This document shows positions 12,601-26,225 of a stretch of 64,000 nucleotides of DNA, piece after piece. Made by a program: the position numbers and the translations under genes. The stretch is from Siphlonurus alternatus (lineage: Eukaryota > Arthropoda > Insecta > Ephemeroptera > Siphlonuridae): NCBI GenBank assembly GCA_949825025.1, contig OX463781.1:21139630-21203629 (forward strand), in the 5' to 3' direction. Below the pieces are notes generated by a model that saw only the letters and a list, made by a program, of their open reading frames with translations, made no database searches and was not told the origin of the DNA. How positions within the stretch are numbered: position 1 is the first letter of the stretch; every line of letters begins with the position of its first letter.

Positions 12601-15492
12601 GTAAATTTGCATTCCTTGAAAAAATTGTTTTTTTTTTTTTCGCAGCGAAAGTATATAATAATGAAAGTTATTTAAGAAGACAGGTGTTTGAAATAAAATA
12701 GGGGCGGGTTTTTAAATGATTGACAGTGTGTACTCAAAATGTCAAAAATATGAGGAAATGTATAACAGTCAAACTATAATATATAGGAGGTGATGTTTAT
12801 CCCTTTACTTTATAGCTAGCACGTGAGAATAAGATGAGAATTAACTTCAATTCAATGTGTTTGAGAGAGAGAGAACGAGCGAGAGAGCATGCAAGAGAGA
12901 GCGAGTTGGGAATATAATAAGGTTATATAGAATATAAGGGGAGGAGAAGATTTTGAAAAGGAAATTAGATAAAAGCTATAATCTCGAAGAAGCTTGATGC
13001 CTGCTGCCTGTTACCTTTCATTTCAATGTTGCTGGTCTTTACAAAAGCTTGCTTGCCTATGGTGGTGACTGTGGCGTAGGCCATTCGTGGTGTACCGGAT
13101 GGAGGATTTAGCTGAGCTGCTGCAATTGAATACTCAGCTCTGACATTTATTGCCCCACATCGGAGGAGCTACGACACCCCCCAGCTGCACATATGAAGCT
13201 CCTCCTCGATTCTTATTATTATTATACGATAGCTTACTTCTCTACCTGTCAGAATATAAGCCGATATTAGAGTGGCAGACGTTATACTTACCATCTAATA
13301 ACCCAACCATAACCCTCAAGCTATAATGTGTGTACTATATTATAAGCTGTAGTGTAGTATGTCAAAAACATCACAGAATTAGAGCAAAAATGAATAGTAT
13401 ATATATGGAAAGATGCTTAGTAACTTTTTTTTAAAGAAAGGAAACAAAAAATAGTAATCGGAATAAAAATTACATTTTATACAATAAAAAATTGTATTTT
13501 TGTATTAAATTCATAAAATATGTTTCCCCCTTCCCCCCAATTTGAAACTTCCAAGATTGTGATAGCGAATAAAAAAAAATCAGTTGTTATTAATTTGCAC
13601 ATGCAATTTTTGTTTATCTTTATTAACTTTATTTATTTTATCATTTTTATATTTTTTCTACTATAAAAATACATTTTAATAATAGTTTTATATGCACATA
13701 AAATGATAAGGCAAAACATTGGAATTGCTTTGTCTGGATGTATATTTATAAAGAAAGACTCGATGGAAGTATAGAGTTTTGTATCTGAGCATCTGAAATT
13801 TCATTGAAGCAGAACCAAACACAACTACCATAGCAATAAATTTTTAACAGAGCCAAAAAAAAGCACACGATAATGTCAAATACACCCATCAGATTGGCAT
13901 GTATTCTTGTTGGACCATTCTTATCTTAACATTTTATATAAAAAAAAAAGCAAAAAATAACAATTCTTTATGATTTTTATCATTCTAAAATATATTATGT
14001 TATATATCGTATTAATTTTACATTAAATGCACACATGCCACATTTTATGTTTCACCTCCCTTTAGTTGTCAGTCACCCTAATTTCACACCCCCTTACGGT
14101 AACTGACCTCCCCCCAATCACACCACCCACGCGCACTCCCCCCCTCCTACTATCCATCACAACACACGCGTGGGGTTATAAAAATAAAAACTTTTCAGGA
14201 TTTTTCTATACAGAACACAACAGTATTTGTATTGAAACACGAAAATGTTAGAGAAAAACCAGAACAATACGTTTTACTGACCATTTTATATGAGGTTATA
14301 CAGCTACACATATATAGGGGTTAGGTGCGGGGGTTATTAGTAACCACCTTATGTATAGCCTTCATTCCACGGCCAAAGCCACGGGGAGTTGTTTAGAACT
14401 AAAATAAGGGCTGTTGACCTACAATTAAAGTCGAACAACAACCCCGTATATATATGCTATATACAGTACTTCTATAATGCTACACATGTATATTCCACCC
14501 ACTCACCCTTATTTACAATAGTGTGTTGTAACAATCAAGTTCTATTTCACAGGGGAGGAAATCAGGGAAATTGGCTATCAATATAATCATTAGTTTTACT
14601 ATCGTTAAATGTTTTTTTCAGGGATGTAAAGTTATGTTATAATTTATAAGTAAGAATTAATTATTTTACATTGCAGCTTAGAATATAAATTTAAATTTAA
14701 TTCTGTAGTTTAATTATGATCGTGTTCTTTCTCTCAGATTTAAAAAGGCGTGCATTCAATTACCGAAAAAAAAAATCACCTATATATTTGATAATAAAGG
14801 TTTTATTACTTTTATTTATAAGTTCAATTAGTGTCCATTTTTTTATTATATTACTTGTTATTTCGTAGAAAAAAAAATCATCACCATGATCCACGAACTG
14901 ACTTTTGCTATGGGATTTAATATCAAAAGAGCTAAAACACTGAAATAAAATTGTAGTTGATTACCACTAAGATAAAATTTTGTTGGCTAAGGTCTCGATC
15001 CAGCCCCTAATAAATTACTAAAAAGGCGAACATCCCCAATGGATGGTTCATGATTTTTATTGCAGCAGCCAGACGGTTCGAGGGGTCATCTCAGTTGCAA
15101 CGGAACCTCTTGTGTTCGCTCTGCTCTGGTCCATTCTTCTCTTCGGGTGCGCCGCACCAGACTACTTTTTTGTGCTTAAAAAACGGAAATCAAGAAAAAA
15201 TCGTAGAGAAACATAGTGTGTGACTAGCCACTGCTTTATTATATAGACTAAACGTCCCGTTATTTTACAGCTTAACTTTTAATAAAGATATACAAACGTT
15301 ATAATAAAAACTAGGGTAAGGTATAACAAAAGTATAAATATAAGGAAAAGTGCGCTTACTGTAAATATATTGATATTGGATGGAATAAATAAAAACTAAT
15401 GCCTGTCCTGTCCAAAAGGCAAAAGGCATATACACAAATTTATCAATGACATTATACACATTGATGAAAAATGATAAAGCTTATAAAATATT
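6950..15492. other. AT-rich gene-free region
   Basis: No gene recognised. Short (TA)n at about 9582-9615. GC-richer patches at about 8110-8330, 9395-9440 and 13000-13210 may be regulatory. A GAGA-rich purine patch lies at about 12865-12905. A block at about 14990-15165 with GGTTCGAGG is of unknown nature. Open frames are short and unlike known families. Confidence 0.6.
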
Positions 15493-15500
15493 CAGTACAT
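15493..15500. repeat. 8-bp target-site duplication, left copy
   Basis: CAGTACAT, repeated exactly at 15663-15670 on the other side of the element. Confidence 0.9.
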
Positions 15501-15662
15501 CAGGCGCGGATCCAGAGAAGGGGGGCTGGGGGGGAGGCTGGGGGGCTGGGGGTGCAGCGATTTAACATGGGCAATATAGGTATTCTCCCCACTCCGATTT
15601 TTTTTAACATTGGCCTTATGGAGGCAGCGCCCCCCGAATTTCTTTTTCTGAATCCGCGCCTG
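15501..15662. mobile_element. 162-bp non-autonomous hAT-type element
   Basis: Ends CAGGCGCGGATCCAGAGAA and its inverted counterpart TTTCTTTTTCTGAATCCGCGCCTG. Exact 8-bp duplication CAGTACAT on both flanks. CAG...CTG ends and an 8-bp target duplication are the hallmarks of hAT transposons. The interior is G-rich on the left (GGGGGGCTGGGGGGG-type runs) and has no transposase. Confidence 0.92.
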
Positions 15663-15670
15663 CAGTACAT
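15663..15670. repeat. 8-bp target-site duplication, right copy
   Basis: CAGTACAT, identical to 15493-15500. Confidence 0.9.
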
Positions 15671-16774
15671 AGCTTCAACTAAATTATGATATCGTATTGT
15701 TGATATTTTTGCAGACCTTCATTACATGTCATGTAAAAAAATATAAATTTCTCTAAATATGTAATATTGTATAATTATAGGACTACTTCCAAAAAATTTC
15801 AACCATATCAATACTGAATAATATATATCAAACGTATATATATATATATAAATTTCCGAGAACTATAAGGATCTGTATAATAATGAATATCAATCTGTTA
15901 ACAATGTTATATTTTATAAATCATACCTACCTACAACATGCATATACAGTTATAAGACTTATTATAATATTTCTCAATCTATATCTATGAATATTAGATG
16001 GGCTGTTTGCAGAATGATATTCATGGCGCTGTCGAGTTGTGATGTATGTGGGCCACGCGCCAGGTCACGTGATCTGAGCGCCATCGTCACAACAATGGGT
16101 GCAGCGTATGTAAAACTCGGGTGCCAACTAGCTCACATGCATAATCGCATTTACGTTCCCCTTTGACAACATAATGTCTTGTGTCAATATCAACCGATTG
16201 GAGCCGCTCGTTACTCGAGTTACGTAACACGTATTTGTTGTAATGGGCATTGTGTTCTCACGTAATCAAATATAAATTGTGAAAAATTACTCCTGTTGTT
16301 TGAAATAGGATTTTTTTTATTGATTTCTCTTTTTATTTACATGTAATCAGAAATAATTTTATCTAAATTTAAATTGATAGTTGAAATAATTTTATTTTTT
16401 ATATTTAATTATTATATTTTATTTTAATCTCAACAATTTAAAATAACCATTTCAAATAAAAATAAAACAAGCATCTCTTTTGAGGTATATAAAAAAATCA
16501 AATCACAAAACCTCTTAATTTATTTACCTTTCCAATGCTTTTGATGTACATGGTAATTAAATTTAAAATAGCAATTTTCTAGGACAATAATTACCATAGC
16601 ATTAAAATTAAACTCATGCAATTTGTATGGTACATTTTTTTTTTTCATTTTATATAAAAACTTTATACGAGTTGAAAAGAGGGCGAGAGAGAGAGATAAA
16701 AAAAAAGTCTCATTGATTAGTAGGTGTATCTATCGATTTTATACCGTGATTGTTCAGAATATATAAAAGCTCTC

Positions 16775-17030
16775 TGGTTGCGGTTGTTAAAATCCCAGCG
16801 AGCCGAGCGCACTAACCGAGTTCGCGTGCGTCCCTGGACTGGATTTTCCCTCTCTGATCGCCAGCAGCCTCGCGCCAGATTTTCCCGTCATTTTCCACAT
16901 CGCGCGGACAATCGGCGGTTTACTGCCTCCTCCCCCCGCGAGAATTGTGCGGCCAGGCTTGGTGGCTGCACGGCTCAGATAAGGACGACGACCAAGGTTT
17001 ATAAGGGCACCGACCCTCACGTATAATACA
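16775..17030. promoter_or_regulatory. CpG-rich island of unknown role
   Basis: About 250 bp rich in CpG (GCGAGCCGAGCGCAC, ATCGCGCGGACAATCGGCGG, CCCCCGCGAG) in AT-rich DNA, with a TGCGGT core at 16779-16784. Both strands are open for 77-100 codons without family resemblance. Could be an enhancer, a promoter of a non-coding RNA, or a remnant of an exon. Confidence 0.3.
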
Positions 17031-18685
17031 AAAACGTCCCACTCTTATTACTTTGGCTGACCGGACAAACTGTAAAACGCTTACAATGCCTTTGACCCTG
17101 TTGGAAGGAGTCTGATTCTTTTTTTCTCTTCATGTCTCCCTATACCCATAGGCTTTATATTGCACTCTTTTATTTCTCTCTATTTTTTTTTTCAAAAAAG
17201 AATAATAAAAAGTCAGCTTGTTACTTCAAAAACACTGTGACTTCTTTTTAAAATTTTATTTTAAATGCATGCATTATAAAAATTTTCGTTTGTTATGTTT
17301 TTGTTTTATAAAAAAATGTAAATGAATGAACAATATAAATAATGAGACTTAAGGATTTATGATGTTTTTAGGCTTATTAAAAATTAAAACAATTTTAATT
17401 GTCAATTTTATATTATTATTCTTGCATGCATGAGACAACAAGAATAATTTCTTGCATACATGTTTTAATTTAAATACAAATTTATGAATAATATTAGTTC
17501 AAGTGCTGCTATTAAGCTGCAGTAGTGCAAGCAGGAAAAAGAGAATCAAAAGGATAAAAAATACATCATTATTTACTAAATAACATTATATATTATTATA
17601 ATATAAATATATTTATTTATTTCTTTCACTCTGTTAGCATAAAAAACACATCATGTTATAGTGATTAAAATATTTACCATATTTTGACAAAATCGAAGCT
17701 TCAAAATAATATTTTATTATTTTTCATTTGTTTTATTTTAGAATTTTGATTATAATGAAATGTAAATATATTGTATTTTGCCCTTGAAAGAGATAATAAA
17801 ATATTATGATCCTTTTACCTTTTATTTTTTTGTTGTAATTTTTTTCTCCTATTTCAAATTTATCCAAAATTTCACTCATAGTTAGAGTTGATGTTTGTTT
17901 GCTTTCTCCCAAAAATATAAACCCAAAGTAAAAGTTAGTTCTGATGTGCCACGTTGAATCTATTAATTTTGTGAAGTCACAGCAGAAAGTGAATGAACTG
18001 TCTCAAAAGATGTCATATTTATGGTTGTCTATTTACACAATGCATTATATTTTGTATGCATGTATCTTCCTCCCCGTTATATATATATAAAAGTGTTGTT
18101 TAAAATTTATTTGAATGCTTGTATAGCGGGGAAAGTTTTTGTTCAAGAGGGTTGTTTTTGTCTGTGAGATGGTGGTAGGCCTGGATAAACGATGGTGTTT
18201 ATTGCCCCGGTTGACCAACTCAGGTACCGCATGCAGAGAAGAAGGTTAGATGGAGGTGACTAATGTTACCTGCTCCACATGAGCGTGACATGTTACTTAC
18301 CACGCATCTTCTAAGAACTATCTTCATGTCTCTTCTCTACGTCTTTAACTTTTCCTCCCTCTGATGAATGAGCCTTTATCATTAATATAAAAATGACAGA
18401 AATATCACTTGGCAAATGTCGTAAAAATATTTAGCTGTAATAACATTTCTGTTCAAATGTGCTGCATTTTAAGTAAAAATATTTAAGAAAAAAATATCAC
18501 TTTCATTTTTAGGTTAATATAATATCCACCTCTATTTTTGTGCTTTAATTTTTTAGCTCCACTAAAAGCAATGATATTTTTATCAAGCCAATTGGCAGAA
18601 GAAAATAAATAAATTTAATTTATTATTGTAACCTTTGTGTTGAAAATAATAACATAAAATTCGCAAACGTAGAAATTTTCTTTAT

Positions 18686-18689
<4 letters not shown>

Positions 18690-18759
<70 letters not shown>
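18690..18759. repeat. (TA)n microsatellite
   Basis: About 70 bp of uninterrupted TA. Confidence 0.95.
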
Positions 18760-18761
<2 letters not shown>

Positions 18762-20868
18762 TATACTTTCCATCATTTTCTTGCTTGCAGTTTATTTACA
18801 TGCATCTATTATATTACAATCTGTTTTTATTAATTATAGATCCAGATTCGGGGGAAGAGTTCCTTTGTTCATTGCATATATATTAAATGCAATATATTGT
18901 CTCAAATTTTAGGGAGCCCTATTGCACTGCTATATATAACAGATCCCACTGCAAATTCGTGCTGGATCAAACTGAAACCAGACAGCATAGTAATTTTTGT
19001 AATGAAAGTGACGATAATTTATTTTAACTACGTCTTGATGAGGGGTGTAAGAGCACCGTCACGAATTGCCTCCTGCTTACGACGTTCTGTGAAAATGTTT
19101 CATTGTTATTTAGTACATACGCATTATATCGTCTTATGCACGTTAGTCTCGGTAATAAACGCTACTGGAATGCGAGCGGGTTCCCAGGCCGCTCCCCGCT
19201 GTTCGCACCCCCGACTGCACCCTCGACGTACATAAATCTACCGTCCGTCTCGCAGACACCTGCTGACCGTCCACTTGTTTGTCCAACGGAGCACAAAGTG
19301 TCAAGCAGTCTGGAAATTCTGGAACTTCCTCCGTCTCGTTTAGTACCAAGTTTTTTTTCGCTGATTTAATTATATAAAGTGCTAATCAATTAAGTTTTAA
19401 TTTTAGTAGAATATCTAAACTGTATAATAGTATAATTTAATTTACTTTGAACAATTCAATATTTTACGCCTAAAATGTAGGCTTGTCCATCAATGAAACC
19501 AAATTGTTAAATATTCTTCTCTTGTTAAATTATAATTTAAATTTAATAATAAACTACTTTTCTATGACAATGATAAATAGTTTTGTATTTTAGTAAAACA
19601 CTAAAAACAATCTAAGGAAAATCTCCCCAGATGTTATCCACATATAATATTAATATAGGACATTGATTAAAATTTGACAAAACATGTGTTGATTACAAAA
19701 CACAGCTTGTAAAATCAAAATTTTTTTTTCTCTCCACCATCATCAAATCTATAGAATAATGACGTCATGCCAAGTAGTCGCGTGTTTCCTAGTGGGCTTG
19801 CTGGGGGGTGGGGTGAAGTTATTGGTTTCACTTCCCCAAGCTGCAGCCCTTCATTATCAGTATCCCTCCTCATTTTCTCTCTATATATTTTTTATCCCCC
19901 CGTTTCCCCTACGCTCTGCAACTCTTTTATGATCAAAAATCTCCCCCCTCCCTTCGCCTTCTTCTTATTCCACCCCCTGGGCCTGCATTAACAAAGGATT
20001 GGAACAAAGAGGGTGGCCGGACCAAGCTTAGGGGTGGGTCGACCCTATTATTCGGGTGCGCACGCTTCGTCTCCATATTCTCGTCAGTAGCACTGCGTGG
20101 TGCTGCTTGGTGTGTTGAGCATATATAATAGGCCCTGGTTAAACCACATGACGTCACACTGGCCGTCAAATCTGTCATAATTAGATTTGGACACCTGTTT
20201 GAAATTTAAAAAAATATTTATACATTTTAATTTTCATAAATGGCGTGACAGTAATATAAATTAAAATTGTGTTGATGATACCTATATATTCTGTATACTG
20301 TATATTGAGTATATTCTATGTATTATTATCTTTGACAAATTCATTCATTCTGTATAAATGATCAAATGAAAAAAAAAAAAAAAGAAATGAATTTGTTACC
20401 GTATAGGAAATTTTATTAATCATTACTGCAGTTGTCTAAATTTTATTGAGGTTAATTTTTATCATTTATAATTACTCTAATAAGTGGGCAAATAATTCAA
20501 GCGTACATTTCATATTCAAGTTGTAAATCAAAATTTACTTATATTGTTATAATATAGTTGTAAATTTTGTATCCGATGGGAAGTTTAGAAGAACCTGTAA
20601 AGACGTTATAATATACTGAGAGTAAATGGCGTAAGTGCAATCGCTGCACTTATTTTTTTTCTTTGCAAATAAAGAAAAAGAGAGAAAAAATCTTATATAT
20701 AATGTATTTAAATGTAATATAGTATAAATTCATAAAAACAGCTACAGGCAGCTATAATATCGTCTCATCAGATGCCATGTATTTATTATTATACAGAATA
20801 TAGTATCATGCAAGTTTTGAAAAAAACAAACAAAGGTATTGCACACACATTTCGTACGTGTCTATAAT

Positions 20869-21007
20869 GGGCGCGATTCACGAAGCAGTTAGCCAGGTTT
20901 CTAACCACGTTTAAATAAGGTGGTTTAACACGTGAAACAGGTATAGTTAAACGTGGTTAAGCTAAACATCGTTAGAAACCTGGCTAACTGCTTCGTGAAT
21001 CGCACCC
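20869..21007. mobile_element. 139-bp palindromic element, family C
   Basis: Ends GGGCGCGATTCACGAAG and CTTCGTGAATCGCACCC. The inverted arms run about 40 bp (through AGTTAGCCAGGTTTCTAAC) and continue imperfectly to the centre. AAT on each side may be a 3-bp target duplication. No coding capacity. Confidence 0.85.
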
Positions 21008-21908
21008 AATACATCTATATTATATGAAATGGATCTTTACTTCATTCATATAATATTGGTTATATTAAATGAATAACCAAAATTATTCCTCAAATATATG
21101 AGTATTAAAAAAAATTGTTATTCTTTTTTTGTAAAAAAAGAAAATAAGTCATGATGCGTCGAGTAGTTGTATGTTGTATGTAATGCGAAAATTGTCGTCA
21201 TACATTTTTTCCTTTGTTACAAAGAATTTATATATATAATTTCTTGAAAATATACAATTTTATTTAGGGAAATAAAATATATCCCCAAAGTCACTCCTTA
21301 CTTTATATTTCTTATAAAAAATTGTCAAATTCAATATTTATTTTGTGACGTCACAAGCTTACTACTATGAGCAACAATGTATATGGAGTTCTATATGATT
21401 AACCCTGCCAACCCTCGACGCCTCCGCCACGTTTTTATTCAATAACTCGCGCTCAGCTTAGCGTAATCCCCACCCTCTCAATATATGCACAGATGTAGTC
21501 ATACAGCGTGGGGAGATTGAGGTCGCGCTATGGCCAGCTCTGTTTCCGCTCTCTCTAACACCAAGCAAAACTTTTCTTTTTTTTTTGCAAATGAAATTAT
21601 TTTTTATAAAGTATACAGAGTTTTAAATACAAACTCTAGTGTGATTTTTTTTTTATCATAAAATTTATGACACTATCGTTGATGATCATGAGAGTATTTT
21701 TTTTTATTCCCAATGTAAACATTTGTATTACAGAACCAAAATTAGATTTTCATTTTTTTTACTATACTGTGTCTATATGTATGATATACATGAACAATTA
21801 AATAAAGTTTTCAAAGAATACTAAAAAAAAAAATTGATACTTTTTATATTTTGTAAAATTAATTTAACATTTTTTATAAAGGCCTCATCCTATATATTAT
21901 AATACACA
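21008..21908. other. AT-rich non-coding stretch
   Basis: A GC-richer patch at about 21405-21560 contains CTCGACGCCTCCGCCACG. Otherwise nothing recognised. Confidence 0.6.
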
Positions 21909-22230
21909 TTTTATTTTATTTTTATTTTGGAACAACTGGTTGTACATACAACATGGTTCATGTCAGACACTGAAAACAAAACATAAAACATTGCACATAA
22001 ACTCAAACTTGAAAATTGCCGATGAAGCTTTATTATTCCTTATACCGGTGTCCTGAATTTAGTAAGTTATTTTATATTGATGATTTCCCGTATTTTCTTG
22101 TCCAAAAAATATGTACATGAACAAATTAATATATATATTTTGTTTTCTTATATCTAATGAAGGAAGATTAATTATTTTATTATGGGCACAGTCATTAATG
22201 TACATTGCAATAAATTCAATTCAATTGCTG
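21909..22230 (-). mobile_element. probable LINE 3'-end remnant
   Basis: On the minus strand the sequence reads TGTACAACCAGTTGTTCC followed by AAATAAAAATAAAATAAAAT. The LINE at 5446-6843 likewise ends TGTACAACCAGTAATCG then AAATAAAATTATTATT. The shared TGTACAACCAGT and tail layout suggest a related, diverged 3' end. No RT coding is readable upstream, and the left boundary is a guess. Confidence 0.4.
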
Positions 22231-22621
22231 AGCAATTTATTCATATAAGTGACCATTCACCCATAATAATAATAATAAAATTGTGGCATAGAAATCGCAA
22301 TTATTATGAATAATAAAAATAATGGTAATATCACGAAGTTATGCTACACTGCTCACGCACTATTGACATGAGTCAAAATAGACTGCCCAAACTTATAATC
22401 TCTAAATCTCTGCATGCTTTTTTTGAACATAAGCATTACAATTGTCATGCCAATGAACTAGCTGTATATTTATTTCGACACTATATAATAATTTCCTAAA
22501 TTTAATGATAATACATCTCATTAACAAAATAAGCAAATTAATCTTTGTTCTGCATTGACTGTTCAGATGTTTAATTGTTACAAAAAGTAAGCAAATATTT
22601 TGAACAGTATCTTGTATAGAA

Positions 22622-22755
22622 GTACATTAATCGCCTTGGAAAATTTTCTACTTGCAGTCTTATTAATCACCATGCTCTAGCTGAGAGTTATAAACTTATG
22701 CGACAAGGTGATTAACAAGGCTTAAAAAGGAAATTTTCCAAGGCGAACAGTGTAC
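22622..22755. mobile_element. palindromic element family D, copy 1
   Basis: Inverted arms: GTACATTAATCGCCTTGGAAAATTTTC... and ...GAAAATTTTCC-type reverse complement ending AAGGCGAACAGTGTAC. Central TTAATCACCATGCTC faces GGTGATTAACAAGG. Same family as 24239-24367 and 48128-48256. Confidence 0.85.
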
Positions 22756-23621
22756 ATAAAAAAGTTTGAAACTGATGTTCAATTTGATTAAACCATTTCT
22801 ATTGCGTTTTTTTTTATCTATGCCAATTTCAGGTAAACCTCGTCCTGATAGTGTTCCATGGTATAGCAGGGATTTGCGTGTTCCTGCACGTTGTGAGATT
22901 CCATCAGACAGGGGAGATTCACCTTGAGACCTCAATCTCATATACCTCCACATGGAGTCTTCCAGCCATTGAGCACCGAACGATCCCATAGATCTCTCCA
23001 AATTTACCTTTACTATTCTTTTCTATTTCTTCAATTTATTTCTATTTTCGTTTATAAAATCGTATATCTAAACCTATAGTGTGCAGTTGGAATGAATTCT
23101 TACATCTATTACATATACTGTATACTTGCATACATTTGAAAATATTCAATTTTGAAGTTAATGAAATTTTTCCTTTACCGAATAATTTATTTTCACAAAC
23201 GTAAAATGCTTAAATATGTACAAAATAATTACGTGAAAGTATAATCATATAATAAAGAATAATTTGGCATAATTTAATTAATTTGTGACTGTAAAAGTTT
23301 ATAAAATAATTAGTAGTTATTGCCAAATCACTTCCATTCCTGTATTTGAAACAATGTTGAAAATATTTTGTTATTACATTTTACAGAAATGCATTACTAT
23401 AACATAGAAAATTCAATTTACAGTTTAAATTTTCAAAGGACGACAATATTCTTGAAGTGGCTGAGGCTTTAGTTGGGCTGTTATATGGCGAACATGGGAA
23501 GGACGTAAAGTGTGATGGGGGCAGACACTGAGAGACGGTCTTTACCCGATGATCCCCATATCCTAGCCACCAGCAGTTGCTCGAGTCTCCAAATCCCGGC
23601 GCCATGTCCCATGAAATCCCT

Positions 23622-23622
<1 letters not shown>

Positions 23623-23715
<93 letters not shown>

Positions 23716-23716
23716 C
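23623..23716. repeat. (CT)n microsatellite
   Basis: About 95 bp of CT with one TT interruption near the right end. Confidence 0.95.
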
Positions 23717-24238
23717 TTTACTCTCTACAATAAATACACTATTATAGCCACTGGTTCTTTCATATATTGATAACAAACTAGCATTGGCCAAGAAAAGAAC
23801 CTCAGAACACGCAAAGCTAATCGAATTGTTCTTGTAATAGACTTTTATAGCCACTATATAGCATGGTTGGAGGAATAGTATATATAGGTACTATAATATA
23901 TACTATAGGGTGGTTTCATGAGAGTCATAATATTAATAATACCTGCCCACGTTATTATTTCTCCCCAACCCCATCCTTACGTGCTTACAAGTACTTTTTC
24001 ATATAAGTAGTAAATTTTGTATATATAGTTGTTGTGTTTTGTTATATCAAGTTCATAATAAAATTGTCTTGCTTATTTTATTCTATTCAAGTGTCTCCTT
24101 TTACGTAGAAAAGATATCGTATTTATATAAAACTAAGCGAATGTTTAGGAAACTGTTTTCATTGTCTTTATGTTGTATTATGTACAGCCACAAAATAAAT
24201 ACATAAATAAAAAAATAATCTGTTGTATTTATTTACAT

Positions 24239-24367
24239 GTACACTCGTCGCCTTGGAAAATTTTCCACTTGCAGCCTTACGTTAATCACCATGCCCCTTA
24301 AAAATAACAGAGAGCATGGTGATTAACAAAGCTGCAAGTGGGAAATTTTCCAAGGCAACGAGTGTAT
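24239..24367. mobile_element. palindromic element family D, copy 2 (best preserved)
   Basis: The arm GTACACTCGTCGCCTTGG, followed by AAAATTTTCCACTTGCAGCC and GTTAATCACCATGC, is answered by GCATGGTGATTAAC, GGCTGCAAGTGG-type sequence and CCAAGGCAACGAGTGTAT. Loop of about 20 bp. No coding capacity. Confidence 0.9.
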
Positions 24368-25184
24368 ATCAATTGAGCTGATGTCCCCTGTAATGTCTGC
24401 AACTTATCGAGCTCTTTATATGAATGAAGCAAAAATTGCATCGTCTACAGGCGTTGGAAGTTTTCAGGAATGAAAAATGTACAAAACACACAAAACATAT
24501 GAGAACATTTTTTATAATCGCACACTGAAAAACAGACATAAACGTTGAAATAATGCTAAGTTATTACTCACCACATGGCTATATGTTTAAGGCTACATGT
24601 GGTGTAATTGAGGGTCACATTAACTAAGGCTTAACTTTTTTTAAATATTTTTATTTGGCAAAGTCATCTCTATGTTTATATTTACCAAGCTCATAACAAA
24701 AAAATCTTTTACAAAGTTTTTATAACATTTTTCTCATACCATTTACAAACAAAATATTATATGAATGAACATATTACAGCATATATATAATAAATGTGCT
24801 CTATTTATGTTTAGATACGGTGGTGACATTTCAAAAGTATCATAATAATAAATTCTTTCTTCTGGATGTCGATTCGCTTCATTGACTCGTGTTGACCGAC
24901 TCTTCATCTCCCCTCCATTCACAAGACACCCTTATGGCTCTCAGGGTTTGCAACAACTCAAGCAGAGCAACTTATCATAATACCTTGCCAGGTCACATAA
25001 CTCCTCTAGTGGCTGTCAACATATCCACCTTTACAATTCAACCTTTTGATATCTTCGTCAAAAAGTTTTCTTAACATTTTTGTTATAATATTATAATTTT
25101 TTTCTTTTTATTCGTTCAAATACCAAACTGTGTGGGTGTGATAGTATATGTACAATCTTTGTAAAATAAAACGGATTTATAAAG

Positions 25185-25185
<1 letters not shown>

Positions 25186-25251
<66 letters not shown>
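25186..25251. repeat. (TA)n microsatellite
   Basis: About 66 bp of uninterrupted TA. Confidence 0.95.
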
Positions 25252-25254
<3 letters not shown>

Positions 25255-26084
25255 GTCCTGATGTCAAGAGAACTAAAAATATAATTATAAGAATTCAGAC
25301 GTGGGTGGGATTCGCGAAGAAGATAAGCATGGAAGGATTATAGACATTTTGTAAATGTCAATGAAAACTCTTTGGAAGGATTTAAAAGCAGCTTTCTCCA
25401 CACTAACCAAGGGTTTTATAGAATCAGCTCACATTCATGAAATACTGGTCACTGGTCCTGTAACTGGTCATGTGGATGCTGCCTGGTTATCTCCCTGGTT
25501 ATTCGATCTTTAGATAGCAAAATTTAATAAAGAAGTATATAGAAAGAATATCCAAAATTACGTAATAATTAAATTATAAAACATGTTTAATTTTGATAAT
25601 TTTATGAAAAAAAAAAATACATACATTTTTCTTTAAAGCTGTTTCATTCTGTTCATTGAAGTAAGTCATTTAACATTACATTTAAAATTTTCCAATTGAT
25701 CACAAAAAATAAAAACAATTGAGTTAACTCATCACTGTAATATAATAATGCTAAAAATTTCCAACGAGTCAAAAATAACACTGACCATCATACAGGATAA
25801 TAATATATTGTATACAGGTACGTAAAGAACAACAGAGTGTGAGTATTACTTCAAACGTTCTTGGAACTGAGAAGCGTGCTCTTATTACATAATATGGCGG
25901 CAGCTGTACACCAGGAATATATTGTAATGTTGTATATTGACAGATGAGTATGGCATCTCACTCAACTCAAAAGAGGAAGAAGAAGTCATCTATAGTATAC
26001 TATAACCAAACCTGGCTTGTATAAAGCAGTGTACTAGCTCTACTATAGTAAAGCATCTATTATTGTATAAGAAGCTTTATTCAT

Positions 26085-26225
26085 CATACGGCATCGCGGA
26101 CTGCGGCTCTTGTTGCGGCGAACACCAATCCCCCGTGGTGTGTCCACATAATTCATTGGTCTCTCTCACCTTTGCTCACACTCACGCGGCCACAGACGTA
26201 AAACCGCAAGGCCTGATGCTACAAT
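26085..26225. promoter_or_regulatory. candidate regulatory patch with a perfect RUNX-type site
   Basis: GC- and CpG-richer block containing AAACCGCA at 26201-26208, which reads TGCGGTTT on the minus strand, the optimal RUNX binding sequence. Also TTGCGGCG and GGCCACAG nearby. A regulatory role is inference; short motifs occur by chance. Confidence 0.25.

Larger units (their letters stand above)
15671..20868. other. gene-free region with microsatellite and CpG-richer patches
   Basis: (TA)n at 18690-18759. CpG-richer patches at about 16020-16250 (contains GTCACGTGA, an E-box), 16790-17030 and 19140-19345. A pyrimidine-rich block is at about 19830-19985. No coding sequence recognised; open frames in the patches follow base composition. 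Confidence 0.6.

Noticed and set aside
15060..15100. GGTTCGAGG resembling a tRNA/SINE B box
   Set aside because: No matching A box at the right distance.
23381..23854. 157-codon frame with a long Arg-Glu alternation on the minus strand
   Set aside because: It runs through the (CT)n tract, and the flanks show no coding signature.
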